From a virus, in the IMG/VR virus record IMGVR_UViG_3300033049_000035, positions 1 through 44,949 of that record: a stretch of DNA of 44,949 nt; one strand, 5' to 3'. Shown piece after piece: positions 8,727 to 16,432 of this stretch. Each line of letters begins with the position of its first letter. Position 1 is the first letter of the stretch. The notes below the pieces were generated by a model. The model saw only the letters and a list, made by a program, of their open reading frames with translations. It did not search any database and was not told the DNA's origin. Position numbers and translations under genes: made by a program.

Positions 8727-10547
8727 TTAGTTCGTCTTGACACGAACCTTCACGTCCACGTTTGGACTCTTAATTTCAAACATACTGATAGGGTCACCAA
8801 TCAAAGCGTAGTTTTCCGACAAGTCCAACTCTCTGGTACTTTCTATAATTAATGGTTGTGGGCTTTCATTAAGTGAATACCCATCACCTACTGGATTGAA
8901 TACTTTCAACTCTAATACATTTAACACGCCACCAACATTATTAATTACTTCAATCAACGGACTCATGTAGATGTTCTCACCCATATCCCATTCGTTAATA
9001 TCGAAATACTCTCGTATCTTACTAATAACTTCAGATAATATCTGACTTTCAGCAAATTGCTTGTCAACGTATAGCCCAACTTCGAATTGTAGATTAATGA
9101 TTTTACCATTATTGACTTCAACGTAATCATTAATCATCCTATAGTCAGCTAAATAATTAGCGATATTGGTTCTTAATGTACTAGTAGATTGGTTGGTCAA
9201 TGCTCCGTCACTTCCTAATGATAGTATATAAATACTAATTTTATTTTGTTGTTCTAAAATTCCGCTTCTAAATGGTACTCCAAATTCTCCTGGCATTAGG
9301 GCTATTCTAGTTTTATAATCCTTTAAGGTTACAGCTCTATTTTGTGCTGCGAAATTATATCTAACTAAATTTCTTAGTTCTGATATTGAAGGTTCATCCT
9401 TCCCACCAAGAGCTGGTAATGGGTTATTAACAGTTAATGAAGCCCTTACCGAACCATTTACGGAAGGGTCAACACCATTTACAGACATATTGACATTGTT
9501 TACAGTAGTGATTACGTTAGGTCCTATATTGGTTGCCGAACCTCCACCTACTCTATAACTTATAAACATCGTGCTGCTTGGGTTTAATGTTGTACCAAGA
9601 CTAAGATTATTAATAAAGTCACCAATTCTACCCACCAATGCATCATCCACATCAAAATCACATAGCGAACCAATATCTTGTGACCCACCGCCAAATATAA
9701 TTTTAGTGAACCCTAAGTCGGTGTATTCTCGTATAAATCGTTGGTTTACTCTTAACCATCTACCCACTTGTACTGAAGGGTTGTCAGAAGAAATTGAATT
9801 GTCGGGAATGAAAATCTTATCTTCTGCCAACGCATCCATTTCATACCATCTTAGGTCTTCATCTAAGAATTGGTCGATGTTAGGTGTAATTGTAAAATTA
9901 GTACCTTCCATTGTGATAATTGAATTAATCGATATAACGTCATTGTCAGGCAAAACTAATTCGAAGAATGGTCTTACATCATTATCCGTAATAACTCGCT
10001 TAAACGTTTTAGTAACGCCATTAATAACCATTTCTCGCTTAGTCAGAGTATAATTTACTATTAGTCCTGTGCTATCTATATTTGGAATAATAATTCTGTT
10101 AGGGATTCCACCTATTGTGAATGGTGAAGAAAAATCAATATCATTAAGAGACTCAAACACTTTACCTGCACCAGATACTTGAGCACCTCGCCTTATAATA
10201 GGAGAATATGATAAGTCGAAGGTATCCCCATTTACTGGAACTATAACACTAAAATCGACAATTGTGACTGAAGGTCTACGTCCTGGAACCTTTAACCCGA
10301 ACGTTCGGGCTAAACTAAGTAAGCTGGAACGTTCTTGCGCATAATCTATTTGTGTCTCTTGGAACATTCTATCGGTTTGGAATGATAGCATGTCACCAAC
10401 AGCAGCATTTAATTCCAACAACATCATACCAACTGAGGCATCATTGAAGTCATTGAATATATCTGGGTAATATTGTCTTACATAATTTACTAACTCTGTT
10501 CGAATATCCGCAAAGTTACGAGCAAAATAAGGTATTTTTCTAGCCAT
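8727..10547 (-). CDS. 6: Baseplate wedge protein, T4 gp6-like (baseplate J family)
   Basis: The 606-aa product opens IPYFARNFADIRTELVNYVRQYYPDIFNDFNDASVGMMLLELNAAVGDMLSFQTDR in overall pattern, the signature N-terminus of T4 gp6 and marine relatives (T4 gp6 is about 660 aa). Residues near 385-440 (SELRNLVRYNFAAQNRAVTL, DYKTRIALMPGEFG) match the conserved core of the baseplate J/gp6 family. gp6 dimers form the inner ring of the wedge and drive baseplate opening on contraction. It lies downstream of gp25 and the ribonucleotide reductase locus rather than directly beside gp25 as gp53 and gp6 do in T4. An ATATTTATT motif lies 18 bases before the ATG. High confidence from the N-terminal and core patterns. 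Confidence 0.95.
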   Translation of the reverse strand: MARKIPYFARNFADIRTELVNYVRQYYPDIFNDFNDASVGMMLLELNAAVGDMLSFQTDRMFQETQIDYAQERSSLLSLARTFGLKVPGRRPSVTIVDFSVIVPVNGDTFDLSYSPIIRRGAQVSGAGKVFESLNDIDFSSPFTIGGIPNRIIIPNIDSTGLIVNYTLTKREMVINGVTKTFKRVITDNDVRPFFELVLPDNDVISINSIITMEGTNFTITPNIDQFLDEDLRWYEMDALAEDKIFIPDNSISSDNPSVQVGRWLRVNQRFIREYTDLGFTKIIFGGGSQDIGSLCDFDVDDALVGRIGDFINNLSLGTTLNPSSTMFISYRVGGGSATNIGPNVITTVNNVNMSVNGVDPSVNGSVRASLTVNNPLPALGGKDEPSISELRNLVRYNFAAQNRAVTLKDYKTRIALMPGEFGVPFRSGILEQQNKISIYILSLGSDGALTNQSTSTLRTNIANYLADYRMINDYVEVNNGKIINLQFEVGLYVDKQFAESQILSEVISKIREYFDINEWDMGENIYMSPLIEVINNVGGVLNVLELKVFNPVGDGYSLNESPQPLIIESTRELDLSENYALIGDPISMFEIKSPNVDVKVRVKTN

Positions 10548-10564
10548 AGTGTTTTTCTCTTACT

Positions 10565-10573
10565 AATAAATAT
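10565..10573 (-). promoter_or_regulatory. Late-promoter-like motif ATATTTATT upstream of gp6
   Basis: Coding-strand ATATTTATT, 18 bases before the gp6 ATG and downstream of the terminator at 10665-10692. A second exact copy, ATATTTATA, is at 10692-10700. A promoter is expected here because the terminator would cut gp6 off from upstream transcription. Confidence 0.45.
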
Positions 10574-10664
10574 AATTTAACTCGTAATTTGAAAAACTAA
10601 ATGGTTATATATGATTTTAAGTTTAGAATTCGTAGTGGATTGTCGTTAAATGATGTAAGATATA
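10574..10664. other. Intergenic spacer upstream of gp6
   Basis: An AT-rich stretch between the terminator and the gp6 promoter-like motif. On the plus strand a 31-codon frame starts at 10602 and runs through the terminator. I treat it as chance. No other structure was seen. Confidence 0.4.
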
Positions 10665-10692
10665 AAAAAAGAGGTCTAATGACCTCTTTTTT
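10665..10692 (-). terminator. Rho-independent terminator after the ribonucleotide reductase/HNH locus
   Basis: Perfect 12-base arms AAAAAAGAGGTC (10665-10676) and GACCTCTTTTTT (10681-10692) with a four-base loop. The coding-strand product ends in a run of T. It lies directly after the orphan reductase tail at 10710-10742, so it was probably the original terminator of the reductase gene. The symmetric T/A runs mean it may work in both directions. Confidence 0.85.
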
Positions 10693-10709
10693 ATAAATAT
10701 AATAGTAAA

Positions 10710-10742
10710 TTATAGTGATGTGATTTCGCATTGGCCGCCACT
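10710..10742 (-). pseudogene. Orphan C-terminal tail of class II ribonucleotide reductase (SGGQCEITSL-stop)
   Basis: Read on the minus strand, 10742 to 10710 encodes S-G-G-Q-C-E-I-T-S-L-stop. The intact reductase gene ends S-G-G-S-C-E-L-T-S-L-stop at 11708-11676. The two tails agree at 8 of 10 residues, but 14 of 33 bases differ, mostly at synonymous positions; even Ser is AGT in one and TCA in the other. The orphan has no start codon, and an in-frame TAG lies two codons upstream. It includes the equivalent of the second redox-active tail Cys. It reads as the former 3' end of the reductase gene, displaced by the HNH element. Confidence 0.8.
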
Positions 10743-11574
10743 AAACTATCATCCCACTACTAACAACTGTAACTGATGTACAGTTATAATTTTTTTCACC
10801 ATCTACAGATTCATAATAGATATTACAAGTTAAACTATTATGGTTATCCTCCTTTACAGTTATCTTACACTCAAAATCTAAGTGTCGGTCTAACTCTAAT
10901 TGAAACTTATCCTTAATGTCGATTGGTTCGAAGATGTTATTCAGCATGAAATCATTAGTAACCATTTTGACCAGCTTACCTCTAATTGTAGGTTCAACAA
11001 ACACTATATCATCCTTCTCCAACTCATCAACTTCGGCAATACGTTTACAAACGGTTACAAAATGTTCTTGGGTGTAGGTGCGTTTCATCATATTGACATC
11101 TTTATGTACCCACTGAACGTTTCCATCAATATATCCCTCAGATGAATCTATTCTATCCAATGATGCCGTCCAAGCCTTATCTTTACCATATGTGGGAAAC
11201 TTAAGCTCTATTCCAGATAACTTACATTTACGTCCTTGCTCTAAAAATAAATTCCAAGCGTATTCTTTATCGATAGTTAACGCAATCTTACTTCTACCTT
11301 TAGCACCCTCAGCACTTCTTACTATATGTCCATACCAAAAATCGGCAGATAGTTCACCGACACCACCCCACAGAGGGTTATCGTTACCTCGTTTATTTTG
11401 TTTGCACCCACAAGACTTACTATTACCCTGTCGAAGGTGAGTACCTAACACATTGGCCGTATTACCGCACTCACATTCGCATGTATACCTTATATGACCA
11501 TTCCTAGTTTTAGAGTGTTCCGACAACACTTTTAATTTACCGTATTTCTTACCTACCATTTCTATTTTCTTCAT
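10741..11574 (-). CDS. HNH homing endonuclease, 277 aa, inserted at the 3' end of the reductase gene
   Basis: About residues 9-58 form a zinc-binding domain common in phage HNH enzymes (YGKLKVLSE, CECECGN, then NSKSCGC). The HNH core follows at about 125-185: CKLSGIELKF, ASLDRIDSSEGYIDGNVQWVHKDVNMMKR. The remaining 90 residues are not recognised and may be the DNA-recognition part. Its TAG stop (10743-10741) uses the first two bases of the orphan reductase tail, so the gene ends exactly at the junction with that tail. The 101-base leader contains an inverted repeat ATTTACAT/ATGTAAAT. Its role is probably to spread itself and the linked recoded reductase tail. Confidence 0.88.
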   Translation of the reverse strand: MKKIEMVGKKYGKLKVLSEHSKTRNGHIRYTCECECGNTANVLGTHLRQGNSKSCGCKQNKRGNDNPLWGGVGELSADFWYGHIVRSAEGAKGRSKIALTIDKEYAWNLFLEQGRKCKLSGIELKFPTYGKDKAWTASLDRIDSSEGYIDGNVQWVHKDVNMMKRTYTQEHFVTVCKRIAEVDELEKDDIVFVEPTIRGKLVKMVTNDFMLNNIFEPIDIKDKFQLELDRHLDFECKITVKEDNHNSLTCNIYYESVDGEKNYNCTSVTVVSSGMIV

Positions 11575-11708
11575 GATTTCATATTTACATCATCATTATA
11601 CATGTAAATAGTGTGCAATGACATAAAAAGATAAAAAAAATAGGCCACTCATTAATATAATATGTAACTTGTTGATTACAAACTGGTTAGCTCACAACTT
11701 CCGCCACT
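10743..11708 (-). mobile_element. HNH homing element carrying a recoded reductase 3' end (about 966 bp)
   Basis: The proposed element starts at the coding-strand AGTGGCGG at 11708-11701, inside the reductase gene, and ends just before the second AGTGGCGG at 10742-10735. It holds ten reductase codons plus the stop, a 101-base leader and the HNH gene. Removing it and joining TGC (11711-11709) to AGTGGCGGCC (from 10742) restores an uninterrupted reductase frame with both tail cysteines. Both junctions share the 8-base direct repeat AGTGGCGG. A group I intron is an alternative, but the bases at the borders (C before the 5' border, TTT at the 3' end) do not fit the usual U and G. Confidence 0.7.
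11590..11612 (-). repeat. Inverted repeat in the HNH leader
   Basis: Arms ATTTACAT and ATGTAAAT (8 bp, perfect) with a short loop, about 15 bases upstream of the HNH ATG at 11574. There is no T run, so this is not a terminator. It could hide or expose the start region of the endonuclease mRNA, since homing endonuclease expression is often restrained by leader structure; that part is inference. Confidence 0.45.
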
Positions 11709-13895
11709 GCAAGCAACGGCAGAAAATTTGTTAATATCAACGTACTCTGGTTTTATCTTTTCCAAGATAGGAGCAACATCTAAGTTTCTGATTGAGTTAT
11801 TAGTCTTCATCCATTTATGAGCCAAATGTACATCCTTAACGCAGAACGTCAATTCTTGTACATCAGCAAAATGCTTCTTACCGAACTTCTTAGCTTTACT
11901 AATCCAATCTTTCTTCAATAGAACTGATTGTCGCGTACCTTCGATTGGTAATTCATCATTCAACAAATAGTCACATGCTTTCCATAGGTTATTTTCGAAT
12001 AAGTGTAAAGCATCTACAATTAATCCTGAAACAAACATTGAGGCATGGCCATACTTCTCAATAATTTCGTCCACTTCCAACACTTCTGTAAATGGTGCTT
12101 GGTTGAATATTTTATCACCATGATTAGCCATTAAACTAATTCCTGAGAACCATTTCTTATTATCCCAGATATATTCTTTTACTTCTTCCCAATCATCCAC
12201 AGTAATAGTGTTAGATACGTTATGTCTAACTTCTGGAATAATACATAGGTTTTCGTTAGTACCTGTTTCAACCCAATGTTGTTGAACCAATTTAACATAT
12301 TCTAATTGTTTTACACCTAAACAATCCTCTTTAAGTATGGTTTTTTTATCTGCTTTCATCGGTACGAATAATGCATAATCAGCATTAGTTGACGACCATA
12401 CAGATTCCTCAATAAGGTCGGGGTATTTATTGTTTAAATACTGAGCAATCTCCTCTTCCTTATTGATTTGCATGATTCTAAAAGAATTCTTAGAGTGAGC
12501 TGGATGAATACCTGAAGTAGTTTCTAATAGAACTGAGGCATTTCCACTTGGCTTAACACATGTAGTTCTTGCCGCCTTATTAATTCCAATCATCTTAGCA
12601 ACTATTGCATTGATTTCCTTAATCATGTTTGCTCCGTTCTCCAAAATCTCTGGGTCAAATAAAATCTTAGGGTTATTCATGAATCCAGTGATTGAGCAGC
12701 CAATAAGGGCTTCCCTATCACAAATCTCTTTACTCTCTGATGTTAAATATTTGAAGTCCGTGTACGATGCTTGTAGCGTACCAATAAAGGCTGACGCAAC
12801 ACAAGATTTATAGAACGTTTCTTCATCATTACACATACCACCGTTAATTTCAGTTAAGTTACATACTTGCCACCCACTTCTACCATCTTCAGTTCTTGGT
12901 ACCATACCTATCTCTACACATGGATTATACACCACTTCATGTGTTTCAGAGAATACAAAACCTGGCTCTCCGAACTCTTTTGTAGATTTGAAAATGGCAT
13001 CAAATGCCATTTTTTCAATTTCGTCTCTAATAAGGACAACTGAGTTATTAGAACGTGCTCTTTGAGGATTATCTGCCAACCAATTACCTGTCTTAGCATT
13101 CATCATCTCTTTATCATCATGACTGAATAGTGCAATAGTAGCTGAACGTCTAACACCTCCACTAAGAACGGCATCAGAACAATGCATCAACACATCATAA
13201 GCTACAACTGGTCTCCATCGTTTTGGTTCATCCGTAACTACGCTCTCTAGAAGTCTTTCTATTCTCTCAAGAGACTGCTTCAAGCCTTCATGTCCAGGAG
13301 CCTTAAATCCACCTGAAATCAAAGCACCTTTAGGTCTTATTTTAGAGTAGTCAAAGTGAACTACGCTGTTCTCGTACTCTGGAAACGTATGGTCGGTATC
13401 ATAATATGATGATAACAATACGCCAACTGCGTCTGCCCATCCTTCTATAGAGTCCTCAATAACATATGTTTTAGTTCCGTTAGTACGCTTAGAGATTGTA
13501 GGCATTTTTGCCACATGCTCCTTCATAAACGACACTCCAACACCACAACCACATAAAAGCATATACATTCCTTCTTGGAATACTCTGGCTCTATCACAAT
13601 ACGATACCGTACAATTATACATCTTAGCATTATGCTTCATAATTGGCTTCCCACTAAATTGTAGTGAGCGTTGTGATGCTAATACCAATTTATCTTTATA
13701 GGCTTCAACAGCTTCGTCAAAAAAATCCACAAATTGTGGATTAGTAAATGCCTTTTTAAACTTTGGGTTTTGGCGATGCATATCCATCACCATTTCAACC
13801 TTCTCTCCCCATGTCTGTTTTCGTTCAAGTATCTCATTATATTTCGAATAATCGTTATAGAATTTAATATCAGACAGAATCTTTGTTCCTTTCAT
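11676..13895 (-). CDS. nrdJ: Adenosylcobalamin-dependent (class II) ribonucleotide reductase, monomeric RTPR type
   Basis: The enzyme reduces ribonucleotides to deoxyribonucleotides using coenzyme B12 and supplies phage DNA synthesis. The 739-aa length matches the monomeric Lactobacillus enzyme. Visible landmarks are the conserved early cysteine in MYNCTVSYC (about residue 94), GCGVGVSF, LSGGVRRSA, the active-site NPCVEIG (about 327, radical cysteine), CNLTEIN (about 346, partner cysteine) and the PSGNAS loop. The C-terminal redox pair is C-SGGS-C (residues 729 and 734). It is oxygen-independent but needs cobalamin from the host or medium. The last ten codons lie in what looks like an inserted HNH element, and the former tail survives at 10710-10742. 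It sits between gp25 and gp6, among late genes. Confidence 0.95.
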   Translation of the reverse strand: MKGTKILSDIKFYNDYSKYNEILERKQTWGEKVEMVMDMHRQNPKFKKAFTNPQFVDFFDEAVEAYKDKLVLASQRSLQFSGKPIMKHNAKMYNCTVSYCDRARVFQEGMYMLLCGCGVGVSFMKEHVAKMPTISKRTNGTKTYVIEDSIEGWADAVGVLLSSYYDTDHTFPEYENSVVHFDYSKIRPKGALISGGFKAPGHEGLKQSLERIERLLESVVTDEPKRWRPVVAYDVLMHCSDAVLSGGVRRSATIALFSHDDKEMMNAKTGNWLADNPQRARSNNSVVLIRDEIEKMAFDAIFKSTKEFGEPGFVFSETHEVVYNPCVEIGMVPRTEDGRSGWQVCNLTEINGGMCNDEETFYKSCVASAFIGTLQASYTDFKYLTSESKEICDREALIGCSITGFMNNPKILFDPEILENGANMIKEINAIVAKMIGINKAARTTCVKPSGNASVLLETTSGIHPAHSKNSFRIMQINKEEEIAQYLNNKYPDLIEESVWSSTNADYALFVPMKADKKTILKEDCLGVKQLEYVKLVQQHWVETGTNENLCIIPEVRHNVSNTITVDDWEEVKEYIWDNKKWFSGISLMANHGDKIFNQAPFTEVLEVDEIIEKYGHASMFVSGLIVDALHLFENNLWKACDYLLNDELPIEGTRQSVLLKKDWISKAKKFGKKHFADVQELTFCVKDVHLAHKWMKTNNSIRNLDVAPILEKIKPEYVDINKFSAVACSGGSCELTSL

Positions 13896-13926
13896 TAATT
13901 TTTGTTTTTAAAAAATATTATCTTGC

Positions 13927-13957
13927 ACAATATGGTATCTGCTTTCGCTCATATTGT
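13927..13957 (-). promoter_or_regulatory. Inverted repeat in the reductase leader
   Basis: Arms ACAATATG (13927-13934) and CATATTGT (13950-13957), with TTG/CAA extending the stem around one unpaired base; the loop is 15 bases. It lies 32 bases upstream of the reductase ATG, in the 87-base gap after gp25. A weak promoter candidate (TTG, 20 bases, TACCATAT) overlaps it. Either an operator or an mRNA stem is possible. Confidence 0.35.
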
Positions 13958-13982
13958 CAAGAAATGCGTAACTAAACGCTTA

Positions 13983-14384
13983 TTATAAATTGATTATCAC
14001 AAAGTTTTGTTCAGTGAAAACGTCTTCCGTTATACTGTAGTCAATCCTAATGGTAGCTCTATGCTCTGAATTAGGGTCTTGTTCCACAACAACCTCATCA
14101 ACAATTAGATTAGGAATATATTTTTTTACGGTTTCCTTAAGGTCTAACTTAATCTCAGAAAAAGTTTTAGCATCACTTGGCTCAAATATGTATAACATTA
14201 GGTCTGTACCGAAATCTGGCATATATAATCTTTGACCTTTTCTCGTTAAAATTAAGTGCATTAAATCGGCTTTCACCGCAGTCGAATCAGTCTTAGTTAA
14301 ATCTAAGAAGAACCCTTCAACACTATCCTTAAACGGATAATTAATATTTATGAATTTACCTTGAGCCACTTTGTGTATTATCAC
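13983..14384 (-). CDS. 25: Baseplate wedge protein, T4 gp25-like (GPW/gp25 family)
   Basis: The 133-aa length equals T4 gp25 (132). The diagnostic core is ILTRKGQRLYMPDFGTDLMLYIFEP, seen as TRKGQR, PDFGTDL and LYIFEP at about residues 47-70, followed by a C-terminal beta strand pattern (ATIRIDYSI). gp25 links wedge ring proteins to the first sheath ring and primes sheath assembly. The frame is preceded directly by TAA, and no ATG exists before the core. Start is therefore GTG at 14384 or, less likely, GTG at 14369. The promoter-like CTATTTATT at 14388-14396 lies only four bases before the first GTG, which may favour the second. Neighbours are the helicase upstream and the reductase downstream. 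Confidence 0.93.
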   Translation of the reverse strand: MIIHKVAQGKFININYPFKDSVEGFFLDLTKTDSTAVKADLMHLILTRKGQRLYMPDFGTDLMLYIFEPSDAKTFSEIKLDLKETVKKYIPNLIVDEVVVEQDPNSEHRATIRIDYSITEDVFTEQNFVIINL

Positions 14385-14387
14385 TTA

Positions 14388-14396
14388 ATAAATAGG
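14388..14396 (-). promoter_or_regulatory. Late-promoter-like motif CTATTTATT upstream of gp25
   Basis: Coding-strand CTATTTATT in the 44-base gap between helicase stop and gp25 start. It is a one-base variant of the commoner ATATTTATT. If active it would give a very short or leaderless gp25 transcript. Confidence 0.35.
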
Positions 14397-14428
14397 TCTA
14401 TAGCCAATTAAAAGACCAAGACTCTTAT

Positions 14429-15910
14429 CTAAGAATTGTTATTGGACTCAGTATCAGTTACTTCCTCAGTAAGATTATTTTCAACAATTTTAGTTTCTTC
14501 CTTAGCGGCTTTTTCTGCGGCTCTAGCTTCACGTCTTTTATTAGCTTCATCCAGCACAGCATTTATCATGACTTGCTGATTAGCTTCTTCCACGTCATGT
14601 CTCTCCATAAAGGTCTGAACATCATTCCTTTCAGTTATATCTATTTGAATTGTCGCGTTATTAAACGTACAGTCTGGGAACGTTATACCATCCTTTCCAA
14701 ATCTAGACTTTAGAATCGCCAAAGTTGCAGTATCATTATCCTTTTGTGGCATAGTTTTAGCAACACTTACAATGAAGTGGCCAATCATACCTTTCTTGAT
14801 AGAGCCAGCCATTTGGTCAGCCTCCACTACTTCAGCTTTAATCGAGCTTCTATTACCTTGTATGGCAGTCCACCCCACCATGTCAAAATCTGACAGCATG
14901 GTCTCAAATTGTCTCATAACACTACCTTCACCTATATTAGCGTCAGCATAGTTCTTACTAGGTTGTACACAATCGATATAATCCAACAGAATTACGTCTG
15001 GTCTGAAACCTTGTGATATTTTCTTCTTGATGTATTGTCGTATCTTGGGAATAGTGGTATCATCACTAGAAAATTTAGCCAAACGTATCTCACCCTTTTG
15101 CGCCTCCTTTCGTGCTACCAAGTCAATAATTTCTTCTTTATGATTAGGTAAGTCATTAAGTTCATATCCAGTCCAACAAGAATAGTGTTTACGTTGAATC
15201 ACTTTGGGTAAATCCTCAAAAAATATTTGAAGCACATTTAAGTCTTGCTCCATTGCCGTATTCGCAATTTTCGTAAGAAAAGTGGTTTTACCTACACCGA
15301 ATGGTGCCAATATAATACCAAGTTCTGCTCGGCCTAATCCACCATTCATAAGGTCATCTAATCCTTTGATACCTGTCGGTACTGGTTGCCTAAAGTCGTC
15401 AGCTAATACAGCCTCCACATTGGAGGTGACACTAATGTCTAAGTCCCCATTAGAACCTGCTTGTAACGCCTTCTGAATGATTTCCACACACTCTTCATAA
15501 GAATCTAAGTCCCCAACGTCAATAATCCTCTGTATCTCTCTTACGGACTTACTAAGCTCTTGCTGTTTACAGAACTTCATAGCTTCCTCTTGAATGAAGG
15601 TAGCGTCATTTGTATTTACATCTTGAACTCTAGTTATCTCCGCGATAGCGAATTTACGTGTAGTTTCACTCTTAATATTAGCGGAAGCTCTAGCTTTTAA
15701 ACTTTCAAAATCTGGGATAGCTTCATGTTTCTCATATGCATTCTTGATGATTACCATGACATTTCTTAGATGTTCCGTACTAAAATAGTTCGGGTCTAAA
15801 ATCTCAATAATGGTCTCGGCATATTTCCTATCAACCAAAATTTGGTTGAGTAGTCTCCTCTGGTAATCTATATCAAGATAACCAAAGTCTGTGTTGTTGT
15901 TGCCACCCAT
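14429..15910 (-). CDS. 41: Replicative DNA helicase, T4 gp41/DnaB-like
   Basis: A hexameric 5'-3' helicase for the phage replisome. The N-terminal all-helical domain (YQRRLLNQILVDRKY, FSTEHLRNVM) is followed by a RecA-type motor. Visible motor elements are the gp41-style TGIKGLDDLMNGGLGR, Walker A APFGVGKTT at residues 202-210, Walker B ILLDYID at about 300, and a sensor-like AIQGNRSS. The C-terminus is a long charged tail (KRREARAAEKAAKEE) ending in Asn/Ser. Length of 493 aa is close to T4 gp41 (475). It is separated from the 172-aa unknown gene by three bases and belongs to the block gp32 - uvsX - RNase H - unknown - gp41. No primase or clamp-loader gene is in the window. Confidence 0.93.
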   Translation of the reverse strand: MGGNNNTDFGYLDIDYQRRLLNQILVDRKYAETIIEILDPNYFSTEHLRNVMVIIKNAYEKHEAIPDFESLKARASANIKSETTRKFAIAEITRVQDVNTNDATFIQEEAMKFCKQQELSKSVREIQRIIDVGDLDSYEECVEIIQKALQAGSNGDLDISVTSNVEAVLADDFRQPVPTGIKGLDDLMNGGLGRAELGIILAPFGVGKTTFLTKIANTAMEQDLNVLQIFFEDLPKVIQRKHYSCWTGYELNDLPNHKEEIIDLVARKEAQKGEIRLAKFSSDDTTIPKIRQYIKKKISQGFRPDVILLDYIDCVQPSKNYADANIGEGSVMRQFETMLSDFDMVGWTAIQGNRSSIKAEVVEADQMAGSIKKGMIGHFIVSVAKTMPQKDNDTATLAILKSRFGKDGITFPDCTFNNATIQIDITERNDVQTFMERHDVEEANQQVMINAVLDEANKRREARAAEKAAKEETKIVENNLTEEVTDTESNNNS

Positions 15911-15913
15911 AAA

Positions 15914-16432
15914 TTAATCTTCTATTGGCATTGACATGTATGCTCTCACTGTGGAGAATATTTCTGGGATTATTCCCTTCACAATAACTTTCCCGTTACT
16001 GTCAGTTTTTCCTTTTATATTAATATCATAACGAACCTTAGTCGGGAAGTAGTTACCACTAAATGCACTCTTAGCCACTAATCGGCCATCGCATCGTAAT
16101 TCAAAACCAATGATGTCTTCGTTCTCAAACACATTTCGTCTATCTATATCTTCTGGAATTTGTTTCTCGTAAGACTTATAATTTCTCCATAAGTAATTAA
16201 TAGAACGTTCCTTAAGGTAATTAGGGATTAATCCTAAACTACCCATAACACCATTGTTACTCATTCCAGTTAACTCATCCATCATACCCTTAACATCATA
16301 TAATTCTTCTTTGTCGTGGTCGTTAATAGGAAAATATCTCTGACATATGATGTGGTCATTGATGGTTAGTTTAAATTCGAACTTATTGTCGTCTCTCCTA
16401 TCTTTTTTGTTGTTGTAATAATCTTTATTCAT
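15914..16432 (-). CDS. Unknown protein in the replication operon, 172 aa
   Basis: Function not recognised. The start is very polar (NKDYYNNKKDRRDDNK), followed by KFEFKLTINDHIICQRYF. The middle is helical (YLKERSINYLWRNYKSYEKQIPEDI), and the end is beta-rich (GFELRCDGRLVAKSAF, VRYDINIKG). The ATG overlaps the RNase H stop by four bases (ATGA) and the helicase start follows after three bases, so it is tightly coupled to both. In T4 the neighbours of rnh and 41 include the helicase loader gp59 and the RNA-polymerase co-activator gp33. Either analogous role is conceivable, but I see no sequence support. Confidence 0.75.
   Translation of the reverse strand: MNKDYYNNKKDRRDDNKFEFKLTINDHIICQRYFPINDHDKEELYDVKGMMDELTGMSNNGVMGSLGLIPNYLKERSINYLWRNYKSYEKQIPEDIDRRNVFENEDIIGFELRCDGRLVAKSAFSGNYFPTKVRYDINIKGKTDSNGKVIVKGIIPEIFSTVRAYMSMPIED

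Noticed and set aside
10602-10697. 31-codon plus-strand frame upstream of gp6
   Set aside because: It runs through both arms of the terminator at 10665-10692 and has no support as a protein.
10743-11708. Group I intron in the reductase gene
   Set aside because: Not excluded, but the junction bases do not fit (no U before the 5' border, no G at the 3' end when both tail cysteines are kept), and the unspliced gene already has a complete functional tail.
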